64,000 nucleotides of DNA from a virus, in the IMG/VR virus record IMGVR_UViG_3300027963_000056, positions 1 through 64,000 of that record. One strand, given 5' to 3'. The position numbers and the translations under genes are program-made. The notes beneath the pieces were generated by a model. That model worked only from the letters and a program-made list of their open reading frames with translations, did not search any database and had not been told where the DNA came from. Numbering within the stretch: the first letter of the stretch is position 1; every line of letters starts with the position of its first letter. Shown piece after piece: positions 1-8,911 of this stretch.

Positions 1-1
1 G

Positions 2-1789
2 CGTTACATGATTGCGGCTGCCACAGTGTTCCATAAAGAGGAACCCAACACAGCCCGTATGCGTTACATAAAGGAATACTACAATGCCGCAAGTGATGGA
101 TTATTTACCCTTGCTACTCCCGTCCTTGCTGGTCTCGGTACCCCTACTAAGCAATTCAGTTCGTGCGTACTCATTCGCAGTGATGATGACCTGGATAGTA
201 TTTTTGCTAGTGGTGAGATGATGGCCAAGTATGCCAGCAAACGTGCTGGCATTGGTCTAGAGATTGGACGCTTACGTCCATTAGGCAGTCCCATCAGAGG
301 TGGTGAGATTATGCATACAGGTATGATACCTTTCTTGAAGAAATGGTTTGGTGACTTACGCTCATGCTCACAAGGAGGTATCCGTAATGCAAGTGCTACT
401 GTATTCTATCCTATTTGGCATCTTCAGTTTGATGATCTTATTGTGCTTAAAAACAATCAAGGCACAGAAGAAACCCGAGTCCGGCACATGGACTATGGGG
501 TTGTACTTTCCGCATTTTTCTGGAGACGATTCAAGAACAAAGAAAACATAACTTTCTTTGATCCCAACCAGGTACCCGAACTGTACGAAGCGTTCTATGC
601 CAACACTGAACGCTTTGAGAAACTGTATGTTGAATACGAAAAGCGCAAGGACCTACGTACCAAGGTCATGAGTGCAGAAGAAGTGTTCAAGTCAGGCATA
701 CTCAAAGAGCGTACGGACACAGGTCGTATCTATCTAGTGTTCATTGACAATGTTCAGAATCAAGGACCCTTTGACACTGAATATCATACCATTTACCAGA
801 GTAACCTTTGCTGTGAAATTCTCCTCCCAACTAAACCATTCAAACGACTGGACGACGCTGATGGGCGCATTGCTTTATGCACTCTTGGGTCCATTAACTG
901 GGGAGCGTTCCGTAATCCTGAGGATATGCGTCGCGCTTGTCGCATTTTGCAACGCTCGCTGTGTAACATTCTTGACTACCAAGATTTCCTCTCGATCCAA
1001 TCGCAACTTTCGAATGACGAAATTCAGCCGCTTGGTATCGGCATTACTAACCTTGCTTACTGGCATGCCAAGCGCGGACTCCAATATGGTAACAAAGATG
1101 CTCTTGGAGAGGTTAAATCTTGGATGGAACATCAGGCCTACTACCTTACAGAGGCTACGGTTGAACTGGCAAAGGAACGCGGCCGTTGCAAAGATTCGGA
1201 CCGCACCTGGTACGGTAAAGGTGTCTTTCCTTGGGAGAGACGTAGCGCCGGGGTCAACGAACTCGCCGACTTTACACCTGAACTGAACTGGGAAGGCCTA
1301 CGTGCTGAAATGAGATCATATGGTGTACGCAATGCCACACTGATGGCCATTGCACCGGTTGAATCATCCAGTGTTGTGATCAACTCAACCAATGGTATTG
1401 AAATGCCCATGAGTCTTATTTCCGTTAAGGAAAGCAAAGCAGGTTCCCTTACACAAGTTGTGCCTGAGTATCACAAACTCAAGAACAAGTATCAAATGAT
1501 GTGGGCGCAGAAAGACTGTGATGGTTATTTGAAAACAGCGGCCGTGTTAGCGGCCTATGTTGATCAAAGCATCAGTACCAACACATTCTATAACCCAGCA
1601 CACTTTGCTGACCGTAAGGTACCAACCACATTAATTGCCAAGAACTTAATGCAGGCACACTACTGGGGATTGAAAACATTCTACTACAGCCTGATCAACA
1701 AAGCAGGTAGTAAACAAACTGCTGAAGCGGCTCCTCTTGAAATCATTGATTTTGATCTTGAGGAAGACTGCGAAGCCTGTAAACTTTAA
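2..1789 (+). CDS. nrdA: Ribonucleoside-diphosphate reductase class Ia, large (alpha) subunit, 5' truncated
   Basis: Reduces ribonucleoside diphosphates to deoxyribonucleotides in the cytoplasm, supplying phage DNA synthesis. The frame is open from base 2, so the N-terminus, including any ATP-cone, lies outside the window; about 595 residues remain of the usual 700-760. Visible active-site elements are QFSSCVLI (redox Cys equivalent to E. coli C225), SNLCCEI (N437/C439/E441 equivalents), IALCTLGS (C462 equivalent) and LKTFYYSL (the Tyr pair of the radical-transfer path). The tail ends in EEDCEACKL, the C-x-x-C that accepts electrons from glutaredoxin or thioredoxin. nrdB and a glutaredoxin follow within 4 kb, making a complete reduction module. 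The family call is firm; only the start is unseen. Confidence 0.97.
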   Translation, partial: RYMIAAATVFHKEEPNTARMRYIKEYYNAASDGLFTLATPVLAGLGTPTKQFSSCVLIRSDDDLDSIFASGEMMAKYASKRAGIGLEIGRLRPLGSPIRGGEIMHTGMIPFLKKWFGDLRSCSQGGIRNASATVFYPIWHLQFDDLIVLKNNQGTEETRVRHMDYGVVLSAFFWRRFKNKENITFFDPNQVPELYEAFYANTERFEKLYVEYEKRKDLRTKVMSAEEVFKSGILKERTDTGRIYLVFIDNVQNQGPFDTEYHTIYQSNLCCEILLPTKPFKRLDDADGRIALCTLGSINWGAFRNPEDMRRACRILQRSLCNILDYQDFLSIQSQLSNDEIQPLGIGITNLAYWHAKRGLQYGNKDALGEVKSWMEHQAYYLTEATVELAKERGRCKDSDRTWYGKGVFPWERRSAGVNELADFTPELNWEGLRAEMRSYGVRNATLMAIAPVESSSVVINSTNGIEMPMSLISVKESKAGSLTQVVPEYHKLKNKYQMMWAQKDCDGYLKTAAVLAAYVDQSISTNTFYNPAHFADRKVPTTLIAKNLMQAHYWGLKTFYYSLINKAGSKQTAEAAPLEIIDFDLEEDCEACKL

Positions 1790-1812
1790 CGTGAACGCCC
1801 GCTTACAAAAAC

Positions 1813-2937
1813 ATGATAGATCGTTTATATCAACAGTGGAACATCCAGCCTGCTAATATTCGCGGCGATCGTTTCACAGGGTATGAACATCTGTATGATC
1901 AATTTGATTTATACACTAAAGATGTTTATCAAAAAGATCCTGCAGGCACAATTGAAAAAATTAAAGATCTATATAGGTCTGTAAATCTTGTGCCCATAGA
2001 TTACTTTACAGAACCGGGCTTAATAAAAGAATTAAGACTTTTTCGAGATAAAAAAGTTAATTCAGTAGACAATAGTACGTTGGGGCTAGGTAATAATCAA
2101 GGACAAACCATTAATAGATTTTTGTTTCCAAACATGATGACTGCAGAACCCAAGGGTCGAGGCAGTAATAGTTTAAGAGATAGATTTTTAGATGATGCCA
2201 AATTAAAAAGAGCCATACGTATTTGTTTTGAATTTAGAGAAGGTGACAAGTTAGTTTACCCCACAGCCATGCGCCGGGCGCTTGAATTGGTCACTGGTGA
2301 AAATGTACAAAACTTCAAATCACAAAACGCCAGATCTATTGTGGAACATCTGTGTCCAGTGATGTGGGGTAATGTGTATGATTATTCTGCAGGCTATGGT
2401 GGTCGCATGCTAGGTATTACCAGTAGCAAAATGGGTTACTGTTACACAGGCATAGATCCCAACACAGAAACATTCGCTAACTTGCAATACCTTGCTAGTC
2501 TGATCACTGAAGCATACGGTCGTAAAGCAACATTGAACTGTGACACAAGTGAAAATTTTGAACCCATAGATGTTGACCTTGCATTTTCAAGTCCTCCGTA
2601 TTTTAATTTGGAAAAGTATTGTGATGAGCCTACACAATGCATGGTAAGGTGTACCACGTTGGATGATTGGTTTGAATTGTATGCAGTACCTACCATGAGA
2701 AATATACACAAAGGATTAAATTCAGATGGTGTGTTTGCCACCAACATTGCCGACTACAAAAGTTATGGCAACAAAGAATATTTTGTAGTTGATAGATGGA
2801 TTGATACTGCGGAGCAGATGGGGTTCCAACATCAAGGCATCATAAAAATGATGTTGAACACCAGACCTGGCGTTGGTAACAATAAAAAACAAGGTAGAGA
2901 AAAATGGGAAGGTATTTATGTTTTTACCAAAAAATAA
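1813..2937 (+). CDS. SAM-dependent DNA methyltransferase (N4-cytosine/N6-adenine type)
   Basis: 374 residues. The C-terminal half carries a SAM-binding motif I (DYSAGYGGR, near residue 190) followed by the catalytic SSPPY motif (near residue 259), the order typical of amino-methyltransferases acting on DNA. The N-terminal 180 residues have no motif I recognise and may be the target-recognition region. No restriction enzyme gene is adjacent, so an orphan methylase protecting phage DNA or regulating transcription is the simplest reading. It is AT-richer in codon choice than nrdA and lies between the two reductase subunits, which suggests a later insertion into the nrd operon. The start at 1813 is the first ATG of the frame, but no strong ribosome-binding site is visible. 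Confidence 0.8.
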   Translation: MIDRLYQQWNIQPANIRGDRFTGYEHLYDQFDLYTKDVYQKDPAGTIEKIKDLYRSVNLVPIDYFTEPGLIKELRLFRDKKVNSVDNSTLGLGNNQGQTINRFLFPNMMTAEPKGRGSNSLRDRFLDDAKLKRAIRICFEFREGDKLVYPTAMRRALELVTGENVQNFKSQNARSIVEHLCPVMWGNVYDYSAGYGGRMLGITSSKMGYCYTGIDPNTETFANLQYLASLITEAYGRKATLNCDTSENFEPIDVDLAFSSPPYFNLEKYCDEPTQCMVRCTTLDDWFELYAVPTMRNIHKGLNSDGVFATNIADYKSYGNKEYFVVDRWIDTAEQMGFQHQGIIKMMLNTRPGVGNNKKQGREKWEGIYVFTKK

Positions 2938-3094
2938 AATATGGCGGCTCTGGGCAAAAGCATTAGGTAACAAAGCAGGCGATACAAACTCTGAGTCAGA
3001 TCTTATTGCTTATATACGCACAGCAATTGTGTTGTGCTATATACTAACCAATCTGTTTATTATAGCAGGTGTATTGAGACATTGGAACGATTAA
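2918..3094 (+). CDS. Small single-pass membrane protein
   Basis: 58 residues starting MFLPKNKIWRLW, with a basic N-terminus and one hydrophobic segment near residues 29-51 (IRTAIVLCYILTNLFIIAGV). The ATG at 2918 is chosen because GGGAAGG lies just upstream; it overlaps the methyltransferase 3' end by 20 bases. No family is recognised. Translational coupling to the methyltransferase is likely, and its job is unknown. Confidence 0.55.
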   Translation: MFLPKNKIWRLWAKALGNKAGDTNSESDLIAYIRTAIVLCYILTNLFIIAGVLRHWND

Positions 3095-3095
3095 C

Positions 3096-3722
3096 ATGTT
3101 AGAAACCTGTTGTGATATATTAGTAGATGCGTACAAACGCAACTGGATAACCAGTAGAGATGGCAATATTTCTATACGTCATCACGACCGTGACCATTTT
3201 TACATTACTCCGAGTGGTGTGCGTAAGCAGACCATGCAACCGGACCAGTTCAAAAAGATTAAGATTGTAAGTAGTCTACATTGGCAAGAAGAAGTCTATA
3301 CCGACATCAGTTCTAACTTAAAACCCAGTGGAGAGATACCTCTGCATTTTGGATTACAGAAGGAAATGGGTCAGCACAGTAATGACGTTAGGGTAGTAGT
3401 TCATGTGCATCCAACCTATTGCATTGCGGCCATGCATGCCGGCATTGACCTTAGCACTGTCAGCAATGCATTTCCAGAACTCAATCGTTATACACGAGTG
3501 GCACCGAATGTGGGAGACGTAGCACCTATCAGTCAAGAACTTGCTGATGCTTGTCATCGTAATCTGGGACTAGACCCAGCAGGCAATATTGCCTACGACA
3601 TAGTGGGTATCAAAGGACATGGAGTTGTGGCTATCGATGTCACACCATGGCGTGCCTATGAGCACATAGAGAGATTAGAACATATTTGCAAGATAGTACT
3701 TGCATCAGGAAAACACAAATGA
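3096..3722 (+). CDS. Class II aldolase/adducin-family protein
   Basis: 208 residues. The class II aldolase fold is indicated by the early GNIS motif (DGNISIRHHD), the substrate-site TPSG, the zinc-binding HVHPTY pair and GHGVVAI near the C-terminus followed by a further His (YEHIERLEH). Relatives include fuculose-phosphate aldolase, ribulose-phosphate epimerase and methylthioribulose-phosphate dehydratase; which substrate applies here cannot be told from sequence. It sits between nrdA and nrdB and its stop overlaps the nrdB start by four bases (ATGA), so it is co-translated with the reductase. A role in sugar-phosphate salvage feeding nucleotide synthesis is a guess. Confidence 0.85.
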   Translation: MLETCCDILVDAYKRNWITSRDGNISIRHHDRDHFYITPSGVRKQTMQPDQFKKIKIVSSLHWQEEVYTDISSNLKPSGEIPLHFGLQKEMGQHSNDVRVVVHVHPTYCIAAMHAGIDLSTVSNAFPELNRYTRVAPNVGDVAPISQELADACHRNLGLDPAGNIAYDIVGIKGHGVVAIDVTPWRAYEHIERLEHICKIVLASGKHK

Positions 3723-4819
3723 GCAAACAACAATACAATTTAAAAACAAAAACAGATTATCTCAGTCGCAAGATGTTCTTGGATCCAGCAGGTCCGGTAA
3801 CCATTCAACGATTTGAAGAAGTCAAATACAACAAACTGGTCAAGTACGAGCAAGAAGCACGTGGCTTCTTCTGGGTTCCAGAAGAAATCTCCTTGACCAA
3901 GGACGCACAAGACTTCAAAGATGCATCAGATACAGTCAAACATATCTTCACCAGCAACCTCTTGCGTCAAACAGCCTTAGACAGTTTGCAAGGCCGTGGC
4001 CCTAGTCAAATTTTTACACCTGTAGTTTCAATTCCTGAACTGGAAGCCTTGGTCTACAACTGGACATTCTTTGAAACCAATATCCATTCACGTAGTTACA
4101 GTCACATCATTCGCAACATCTACAATGTGCCCAAGGATGTGTTCAACACAATTCACGACACACAAGAAATCGTTGACATGGCATCCAGTGTGGGCAATTA
4201 CTATGATCGACTACACATGATCAACTGTCGCAAAGAGTTGCTGGAAGAGTTTCCTGAACGTGAACACATCAAGGCCATCTGGATGGCACTGAATGCAAGT
4301 TATGCCTTAGAAGCATTCCGCTTCATGGTGTCATTTGCCACAAGTTTAGCCATGGTAGAGAATCGTATCTTCATTGGCAATGGCAATATCATTCAGTTGA
4401 TCCTGCAAGATGAAATGCTACACAAAGAGTGGACTGGTTGGTTGATCAATCAGGTGATCAAAGAAGATCCAAGATTTGCTGAGGTCAAGGCCGAATGTGA
4501 AGGCGAAGTATACCAAATGTATCTGGATGTGATTCGTGAAGAAAAAGCCTGGGCCGACTATTTGTTCAACAAAGGTCCAGTGATTGGTCTTAATGCAAAC
4601 ATTCTCAAAGACTTTGTGGACTTCACCGCATTCAATGCACTCAAAGAAATTGGCATCAAGTACACTGAAGAGCATCCACGTTCAACGCCTATTCCTTGGT
4701 TTACCAAGCACGTGGACACCAGCAAGAAGCAGACGGCCTTGCAAGAAAATGAATCAACCAACTATGTGATTGGGATTATGAGCGACAGTATAGATTATGA
4801 GGAGTTACCAGAACTATGA
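3719..4819 (+). CDS. nrdB: Ribonucleoside-diphosphate reductase class Ia, small (beta) subunit
   Basis: 366 residues; houses the di-iron/tyrosyl radical cofactor that starts catalysis in NrdA. Ligand motifs are visible: LDSLQGR (Asp), FFETNIHSRSY (Glu, His and the radical Tyr), YALEAFRF (Glu) and QDEMLH (Glu/His). Compared with the E. coli spacing ETIHSRSY there is one extra residue between the Glu and His, giving ETNIHSRSY. The C-terminal tail (SDSIDYEELPEL) is the acidic peptide that docks to NrdA. I choose the ATG at 3719, which overlaps the preceding stop as ATGA, instead of an in-frame start 33 bases upstream inside the aldolase gene. Confidence 0.96.
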   Translation: MSKQQYNLKTKTDYLSRKMFLDPAGPVTIQRFEEVKYNKLVKYEQEARGFFWVPEEISLTKDAQDFKDASDTVKHIFTSNLLRQTALDSLQGRGPSQIFTPVVSIPELEALVYNWTFFETNIHSRSYSHIIRNIYNVPKDVFNTIHDTQEIVDMASSVGNYYDRLHMINCRKELLEEFPEREHIKAIWMALNASYALEAFRFMVSFATSLAMVENRIFIGNGNIIQLILQDEMLHKEWTGWLINQVIKEDPRFAEVKAECEGEVYQMYLDVIREEKAWADYLFNKGPVIGLNANILKDFVDFTAFNALKEIGIKYTEEHPRSTPIPWFTKHVDTSKKQTALQENESTNYVIGIMSDSIDYEELPEL

Positions 4820-5268
4820 GAAATTTAATTAATTTAATGGAAGACCAAGGCGTTACAGATGCATGGTTTCGTGACGGCGGATTTAAAACTTTTAAAAAGC
4901 CTATTCCTGTTCCATATACTATTGCAAAGCAGGACGGTATTACTAAAACTTTAGAAGGTCCTGTTCCGCATAAGATGGGTCACTACATTATGGGTCCGGG
5001 TCCTAAAGGAGAATTCTGGCCTATGGATCCAGATAACTTTCACAGCAAGTATGATGATAACGGAGATGGCACTGGCACACCAAAAGGCGGCGTTACCAAA
5101 CTGGCCAAACTGGCAGACCATGACGGTATAATTAAAGCCACTTGGGGCAACTTAGAATACACTCGTGGCAACGACTACATTGTGCGTCATGGCCCGGGTG
5201 ATTACGGCCCGGTTAAAAAAGATATCTTTTTCAAAACATACGACACATCACAACTACAAGGAGAATAA
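4816..5268 (+). CDS. PGDYG-motif protein with possible capsid-targeting N-terminus
   Basis: 150 residues. The C-terminal part contains RHGPGDYGPVKKDIFFKTY, which matches the uncharacterised PGDYG domain found in bacteria and phages. The N-terminus MRNLINLMEDQG resembles the start of two other proteins in this window (the protein at 37264-38844 and the superoxide dismutase at 63877) and has an L-x-E suited to T4-type prohead protease cleavage. The start overlaps the nrdB stop by four bases. Biochemical function is unknown; head packaging is my inference from the N-terminal motif. Confidence 0.7.
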   Translation: MRNLINLMEDQGVTDAWFRDGGFKTFKKPIPVPYTIAKQDGITKTLEGPVPHKMGHYIMGPGPKGEFWPMDPDNFHSKYDDNGDGTGTPKGGVTKLAKLADHDGIIKATWGNLEYTRGNDYIVRHGPGDYGPVKKDIFFKTYDTSQLQGE

Positions 5269-5269
5269 A

Positions 5270-5491
5270 ATGAAAGCCATTGTATGGAGCAAAAATCAGT
5301 GCCCTTATTGCACTCAAGCAAAGGCATTGTTGGAATCTAGAGGTATTGAATTTGAAGAACGCAATATCGAGGATGGGTGGGACAAGGAAGACTTGTTGGC
5401 CGCTGTGCCAACTGCGCGAACATTACCACAAGTATTTTTAGATGAAGAACTCGTAGGAGGGTTTAATGAACTTAGAAAACGGCTCAGTTGA
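5270..5491 (+). CDS. grx: Glutaredoxin
   Basis: 73 residues with the redox site CPYC (residues 11-14), the cis-Pro segment TLPQVFLDEELVGG and the compact length of a classic glutaredoxin. It transfers electrons, normally from glutathione, to the C-terminal Cys pair of NrdA; gene order nrdA-nrdB-grx supports this pairing. The ATG at 5270 follows AAGGAG (about 5256-5262). The 3' end overlaps the next gene by 26 bases. Confidence 0.95.
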   Translation: MKAIVWSKNQCPYCTQAKALLESRGIEFEERNIEDGWDKEDLLAAVPTARTLPQVFLDEELVGGFNELRKRLS

Positions 5492-6137
5492 TGCCAAATC
5501 AATGACCATGGCCTGGTTGAAAGAAAAAATACCAACTCTTGAAACCAATAAATTTTTTACTGCTGATTGGTTTACAAATGGCCTGATTAATTTTGAATAT
5601 ACCAAAGAACAAATGGATTCACCGCCAGCATCAATACTAGAGATTGGGTGTCACGAAGGTCGGAGCACTTGTTGGATGTTAGAAAACTTACTAACAGAAG
5701 ATGGCGCAATCACTTGTATAGATCCGTTCGCAAACGAACCGCTCAGTGCCTTTCGAAATGACCAAGCGCCTGCACCAAACTTAATTGAGCAAGTATTCCG
5801 TCACAATACTGACCTAGCCAAAGCACCTGAGCAAACAATTCGACTCATGCCAACTTTGAGTTTTTATGCCTTGGCTGAGTTGATAACAGAAAATGCGCAA
5901 TTTGATTTTATCTATGTTGACGGCAGTCACAGCGCAGACGAAGTGTTAGCAGATGCTGTGATGGCATTTGGACTGCTAAAAAAGAATGGATACATGATTT
6001 TTGATGACTATCTTTGGATGGTAGCCACAGATATGTTAGATCGTCCCAAGATGTCTATTGATGCTTTTGTAAACATGTTTCAAAAGCATATAGAAGTTAA
6101 ATTGATTAATTATCAACTCGTTATAAAGAAAGTTTAA
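5466..6137 (+). CDS. Class I SAM-dependent methyltransferase
   Basis: 223 residues. Rossmann motif I is ILEIGCHEGRS (near residue 57), followed by an acidic loop (ITCIDPF) and FDFIYVDGSH, which with DDYLW resembles the Methyltransf_24/O-methyltransferase group that acts on small molecules or sugars. The substrate is unknown. A strong ribosome-binding site, AGGAGGG, lies just upstream of the ATG, inside the end of the glutaredoxin gene. Confidence 0.82.
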   Translation: MNLENGSVDAKSMTMAWLKEKIPTLETNKFFTADWFTNGLINFEYTKEQMDSPPASILEIGCHEGRSTCWMLENLLTEDGAITCIDPFANEPLSAFRNDQAPAPNLIEQVFRHNTDLAKAPEQTIRLMPTLSFYALAELITENAQFDFIYVDGSHSADEVLADAVMAFGLLKKNGYMIFDDYLWMVATDMLDRPKMSIDAFVNMFQKHIEVKLINYQLVIKKV

Positions 6138-6138
6138 A

Positions 6139-6438
6139 ATGCAATTCGAACAAAATCAAGTGTACACCTTCAAACTCAACTCTGGAGAAGAGTTGATTGC
6201 CCGTGTAGAAAAACCTGGCACAGAGTGGATTACAATCAGCGACCCTGTGAGCGTGGCTCCGGGTCCACAAGGTATGGGACTTGTGCCCAGTTTGTTTACC
6301 GCAGATATCAAGCGGGAAATACAACTAAATATCAACAGCATATCACTTTATGCCTATGCTGAAGACGCTGTTAAAATGAAATACATCGAAGCAACCACAG
6401 GCATTAAAGTTCCGGACAAAAAACTTATATTGGGATAA
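6139..6438 (+). CDS. Small beta-rich protein with LSm-like N-terminus
   Basis: 99 residues beginning MQFEQNQVYTFKLNSGEELIARV; the pattern of a short strand, KLxSGEEL and a second strand is reminiscent of the Sm1 motif of LSm/Hfq-fold proteins. I recall comparable short proteins in T4-like phages but cannot assign a role. It lies two bases after the methyltransferase and two bases before the PAAR gene, so it is probably expressed with the baseplate genes. Confidence 0.65.
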   Translation: MQFEQNQVYTFKLNSGEELIARVEKPGTEWITISDPVSVAPGPQGMGLVPSLFTADIKREIQLNINSISLYAYAEDAVKMKYIEATTGIKVPDKKLILG

Positions 6439-6439
6439 C

Positions 6440-6721
6440 ATGCCAGCAGTACAACGAGATGGTGATGCAAATGGCGCAGGGGGTGTGGTCTCCGGCGGTG
6501 TTGCCTCTGTACGTGTGAATGGTAGTCCTGTTACTGTGAACGGAAATCCTGTGAGTGCCCATGCACCTTGGGGACGACCACACCCACCACATGCGTCTGC
6601 CAGCACCACAGGAGGAAGTGGCACTGTTCGAGCCGGTGGTGTTCCCGTTGTTACTGCTGGTTGTTCAGACACTTGTGGACATGCTCGTGCTGGTGGTAGT
6701 GCTGACGTAAGGGCAGGATAA
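6440..6721 (+). CDS. PAAR-motif tail spike tip protein (T4 gp5.4-like)
   Basis: 93 residues, Gly/Val/Ala rich, made of repeating short strands (ASVRVNGSPVTVNGNPVSAH, then GSGTVRAGGVPVVTAG, then HARAGGSADVRAG). Conserved His and Cys residues (HAPW, HPPH, C, CGHA) could bind the metal that sharpens the cone. PAAR proteins cap the central membrane-piercing spike of contractile tails and pierce the outer membrane. The stop overlaps the start of the following virion gene (TAATG). Confidence 0.88.
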   Translation: MPAVQRDGDANGAGGVVSGGVASVRVNGSPVTVNGNPVSAHAPWGRPHPPHASASTTGGSGTVRAGGVPVVTAGCSDTCGHARAGGSADVRAG

Positions 6722-8808
6722 TGCCCAGTATTCTCAGTCCGTTACAATTAACCGCCGCTGTGTCCTTGTTGCAAAATCAAGGACTAAAACCGTTTCCGGC
6801 CGCATTGGCCACTGCTATTCAGTCTTTCAATGCTACCACAGTAATCAGTAACTTTCTTGCGGCGGTGAGTTTTTACAAAGCACAGAGTTTTGCCACACAA
6901 TCTACATTGACCAGTTTGTTGAGCATTGGTGCCACAGTATGTCCAGCACTGGGCAACAGCATACCAGAAACTCCCGTAGGCAGTTATCCTTATTTGAATA
7001 GCGAATATCTAATCAACTATCTTGGCGCCGCCGACGGATCTACAATTGATCCTTCGGGATTTTCAAACTTGATAGAACAAACATGTGCGGCCTATCTCGG
7101 TAATGGTGATGCTGGCGAGTTCGGTCAAGGCTTTGTGGCCATGCAAGGATATATTAACACAATTAATCAATATATAAACAGTTCAGTAAACGCCAATGAG
7201 TATCTTGGTCCCTTGTTTACTAATATGGATGATCTAGTAACAGGTAACATAGCCAGTATGACTACTGACTTACCTAGTTTTGGAGTTGATCTAGCCAACC
7301 AAGGCAATCTTTGGAACACAAGCAAGTTGGATTTGTATGGCACTCCGGCTGGCCTTGTACAACAAATATCTGCATTGGCCGGCATTCGAGGACGCACAAT
7401 TCCTGATCTACAAAATGCCATGATCAGTATGGGCCTGTCTGCTGGCAACATTGCTGACCTGGTGAACGATAATCGTGTGGGTCTAAACAATCCCACAGGC
7501 CTTACACAAAATGAATTTGATAAACTACAGTTGTTGGCGTACAATGCCACAACTATGATATCAGGTGATGCCCTCAATCAAACTTTAGACATACTGGGAG
7601 TGACTACCCCTAATATTGACAGCCTTGATGACTTGTTGAATCCTGTGATCATGTTCCCACTGAGTTATGCATCATTGCAAACACCCAGCCCTGATGGTGC
7701 TGTGCCTATTTTCAACTCAACTGGTGCAGTAAATTCAAACATCACTCCCATAGTCAACAGTTACTTGCCCACAGCGTCAGGTTGTGATGAACTGGGCAAG
7801 ATTATTCCACCTGCTCAGGCCACGGCCAACAAAGCCATTCAAGTGGCACTGCAACAAATCAATAACATACCCAATACAACGTTACCACGGTTGGCCGAAA
7901 CAGTATTAGGTAACACTGACAATCCTTGGGACATTACACAAGAATACTTGCCTAACGATGTTGTAAGTATAACTCCGTCCCCTACTCCTGCTAACCCGTC
8001 CTCTACTCCTCAATATTATCGTGCAAAGTCTCCAGGCTGTACTCTTGCAACTTTTATTGTTCCGCCAGGTACTGATATTGACGATGAAAATTTTTGGAGC
8101 CCTACCAAATTGGGTGGTCTTAGTACCATGGCCGATTTACCATTGATACAAGAACAAACTGCCCCGGTAGATTCGAGTGTGACTGATTATATTGCCAGTG
8201 CATTTGCCACTGGAACCGGGCCTTGTGGGACTATTACCACTAGTGATGTACTAGGACTAGCACTTGATAGCAACAACTTTGCCGCACAATTGAACACAGC
8301 CACCACAGCAATCAATGCATTACAGACCGCAGGCAGCCTTGCCACACTTAACACAGCATACGTAAATATCTTGTCGGCTGTTAATGATGCTGGAGTCATT
8401 ACACAAATTAGCAACGCCAACTCGGCTATTGCCGCACTTAGTGCAAGTCCTTATGTGATCACTCTGAACACAGCATGGACGTATATGGCCAATCTAATGA
8501 ACCTGAGTGCCAAGTACACAAGTCAGGCCGGTATTGACTATTTCCTTTTGCAACCTGGTAACAAGAACAGTGTGATTGCCTTTGTACAAAACTTGCCCAA
8601 TTACGGATTACTCACCGCCGCAGGAGATGCGGCTGAGTTTTTAGAAAATCTTGCAGATACCACGATTCTAGGTGGGCAGGCCATTGTGGGTGCCATGCGT
8701 GAAGGTCGCAATAATGCAAGATTGAATGCGGCTGGTCTGTACAATACCAATCAAATACCTAGTGCTCCGATAGTGACACCAATTCCAGCAATCGACCCAG
8801 TTACATGA
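6721..8808 (+). CDS. Large probable virion (baseplate/tail) protein
   Basis: 695 residues, rich in Ala, Asn, Thr, Leu, Ile and Gln with few charged residues and no signal peptide. The first 600 residues look mostly helical with amphipathic repeats (for example ISALAGIRGRTIPDLQNAMI); a Pro/Ser/Thr linker near residues 420-440 separates two halves. The location directly after the PAAR tip gene, with overlapping start and stop, argues for a baseplate or tail component. I recognise no named family, and the assignment rests on context. Confidence 0.7.
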   Translation: MPSILSPLQLTAAVSLLQNQGLKPFPAALATAIQSFNATTVISNFLAAVSFYKAQSFATQSTLTSLLSIGATVCPALGNSIPETPVGSYPYLNSEYLINYLGAADGSTIDPSGFSNLIEQTCAAYLGNGDAGEFGQGFVAMQGYINTINQYINSSVNANEYLGPLFTNMDDLVTGNIASMTTDLPSFGVDLANQGNLWNTSKLDLYGTPAGLVQQISALAGIRGRTIPDLQNAMISMGLSAGNIADLVNDNRVGLNNPTGLTQNEFDKLQLLAYNATTMISGDALNQTLDILGVTTPNIDSLDDLLNPVIMFPLSYASLQTPSPDGAVPIFNSTGAVNSNITPIVNSYLPTASGCDELGKIIPPAQATANKAIQVALQQINNIPNTTLPRLAETVLGNTDNPWDITQEYLPNDVVSITPSPTPANPSSTPQYYRAKSPGCTLATFIVPPGTDIDDENFWSPTKLGGLSTMADLPLIQEQTAPVDSSVTDYIASAFATGTGPCGTITTSDVLGLALDSNNFAAQLNTATTAINALQTAGSLATLNTAYVNILSAVNDAGVITQISNANSAIAALSASPYVITLNTAWTYMANLMNLSAKYTSQAGIDYFLLQPGNKNSVIAFVQNLPNYGLLTAAGDAAEFLENLADTTILGGQAIVGAMREGRNNARLNAAGLYNTNQIPSAPIVTPIPAIDPVT

Positions 8809-8839
8809 TCAAATTGGCTATTTTGAGGTTGATTTTGTA

Positions 8840-8868
8840 TTGACTTAATACAACTACGCATATATAAT
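8840..8868 (+). promoter_or_regulatory. Sigma-70-type promoter for the outer-membrane barrel gene
   Basis: TTGACT at 8840-8845 and TATAAT at 8863-8868 are separated by exactly 17 bases, followed by a ~40-base leader with an AAAAGGA ribosome-binding site before the ATG at 8912. Confidence 0.8.
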
Positions 8869-8911
8869 ACAGATTGACTATGTCATTCTACTTTTAAAAG
8901 GAAAAAACTAA

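Noticed and set aside
744-1437. Long frames in other phases across nrdA
   Set aside because: They lie wholly inside a confidently identified reductase gene and encode no recognisable protein.
7167-8420. Antisense open frames over the large virion gene
   Set aside because: No ribosome-binding site or family features; explained by the low stop-codon frequency opposite an Ala/Asn-rich gene.
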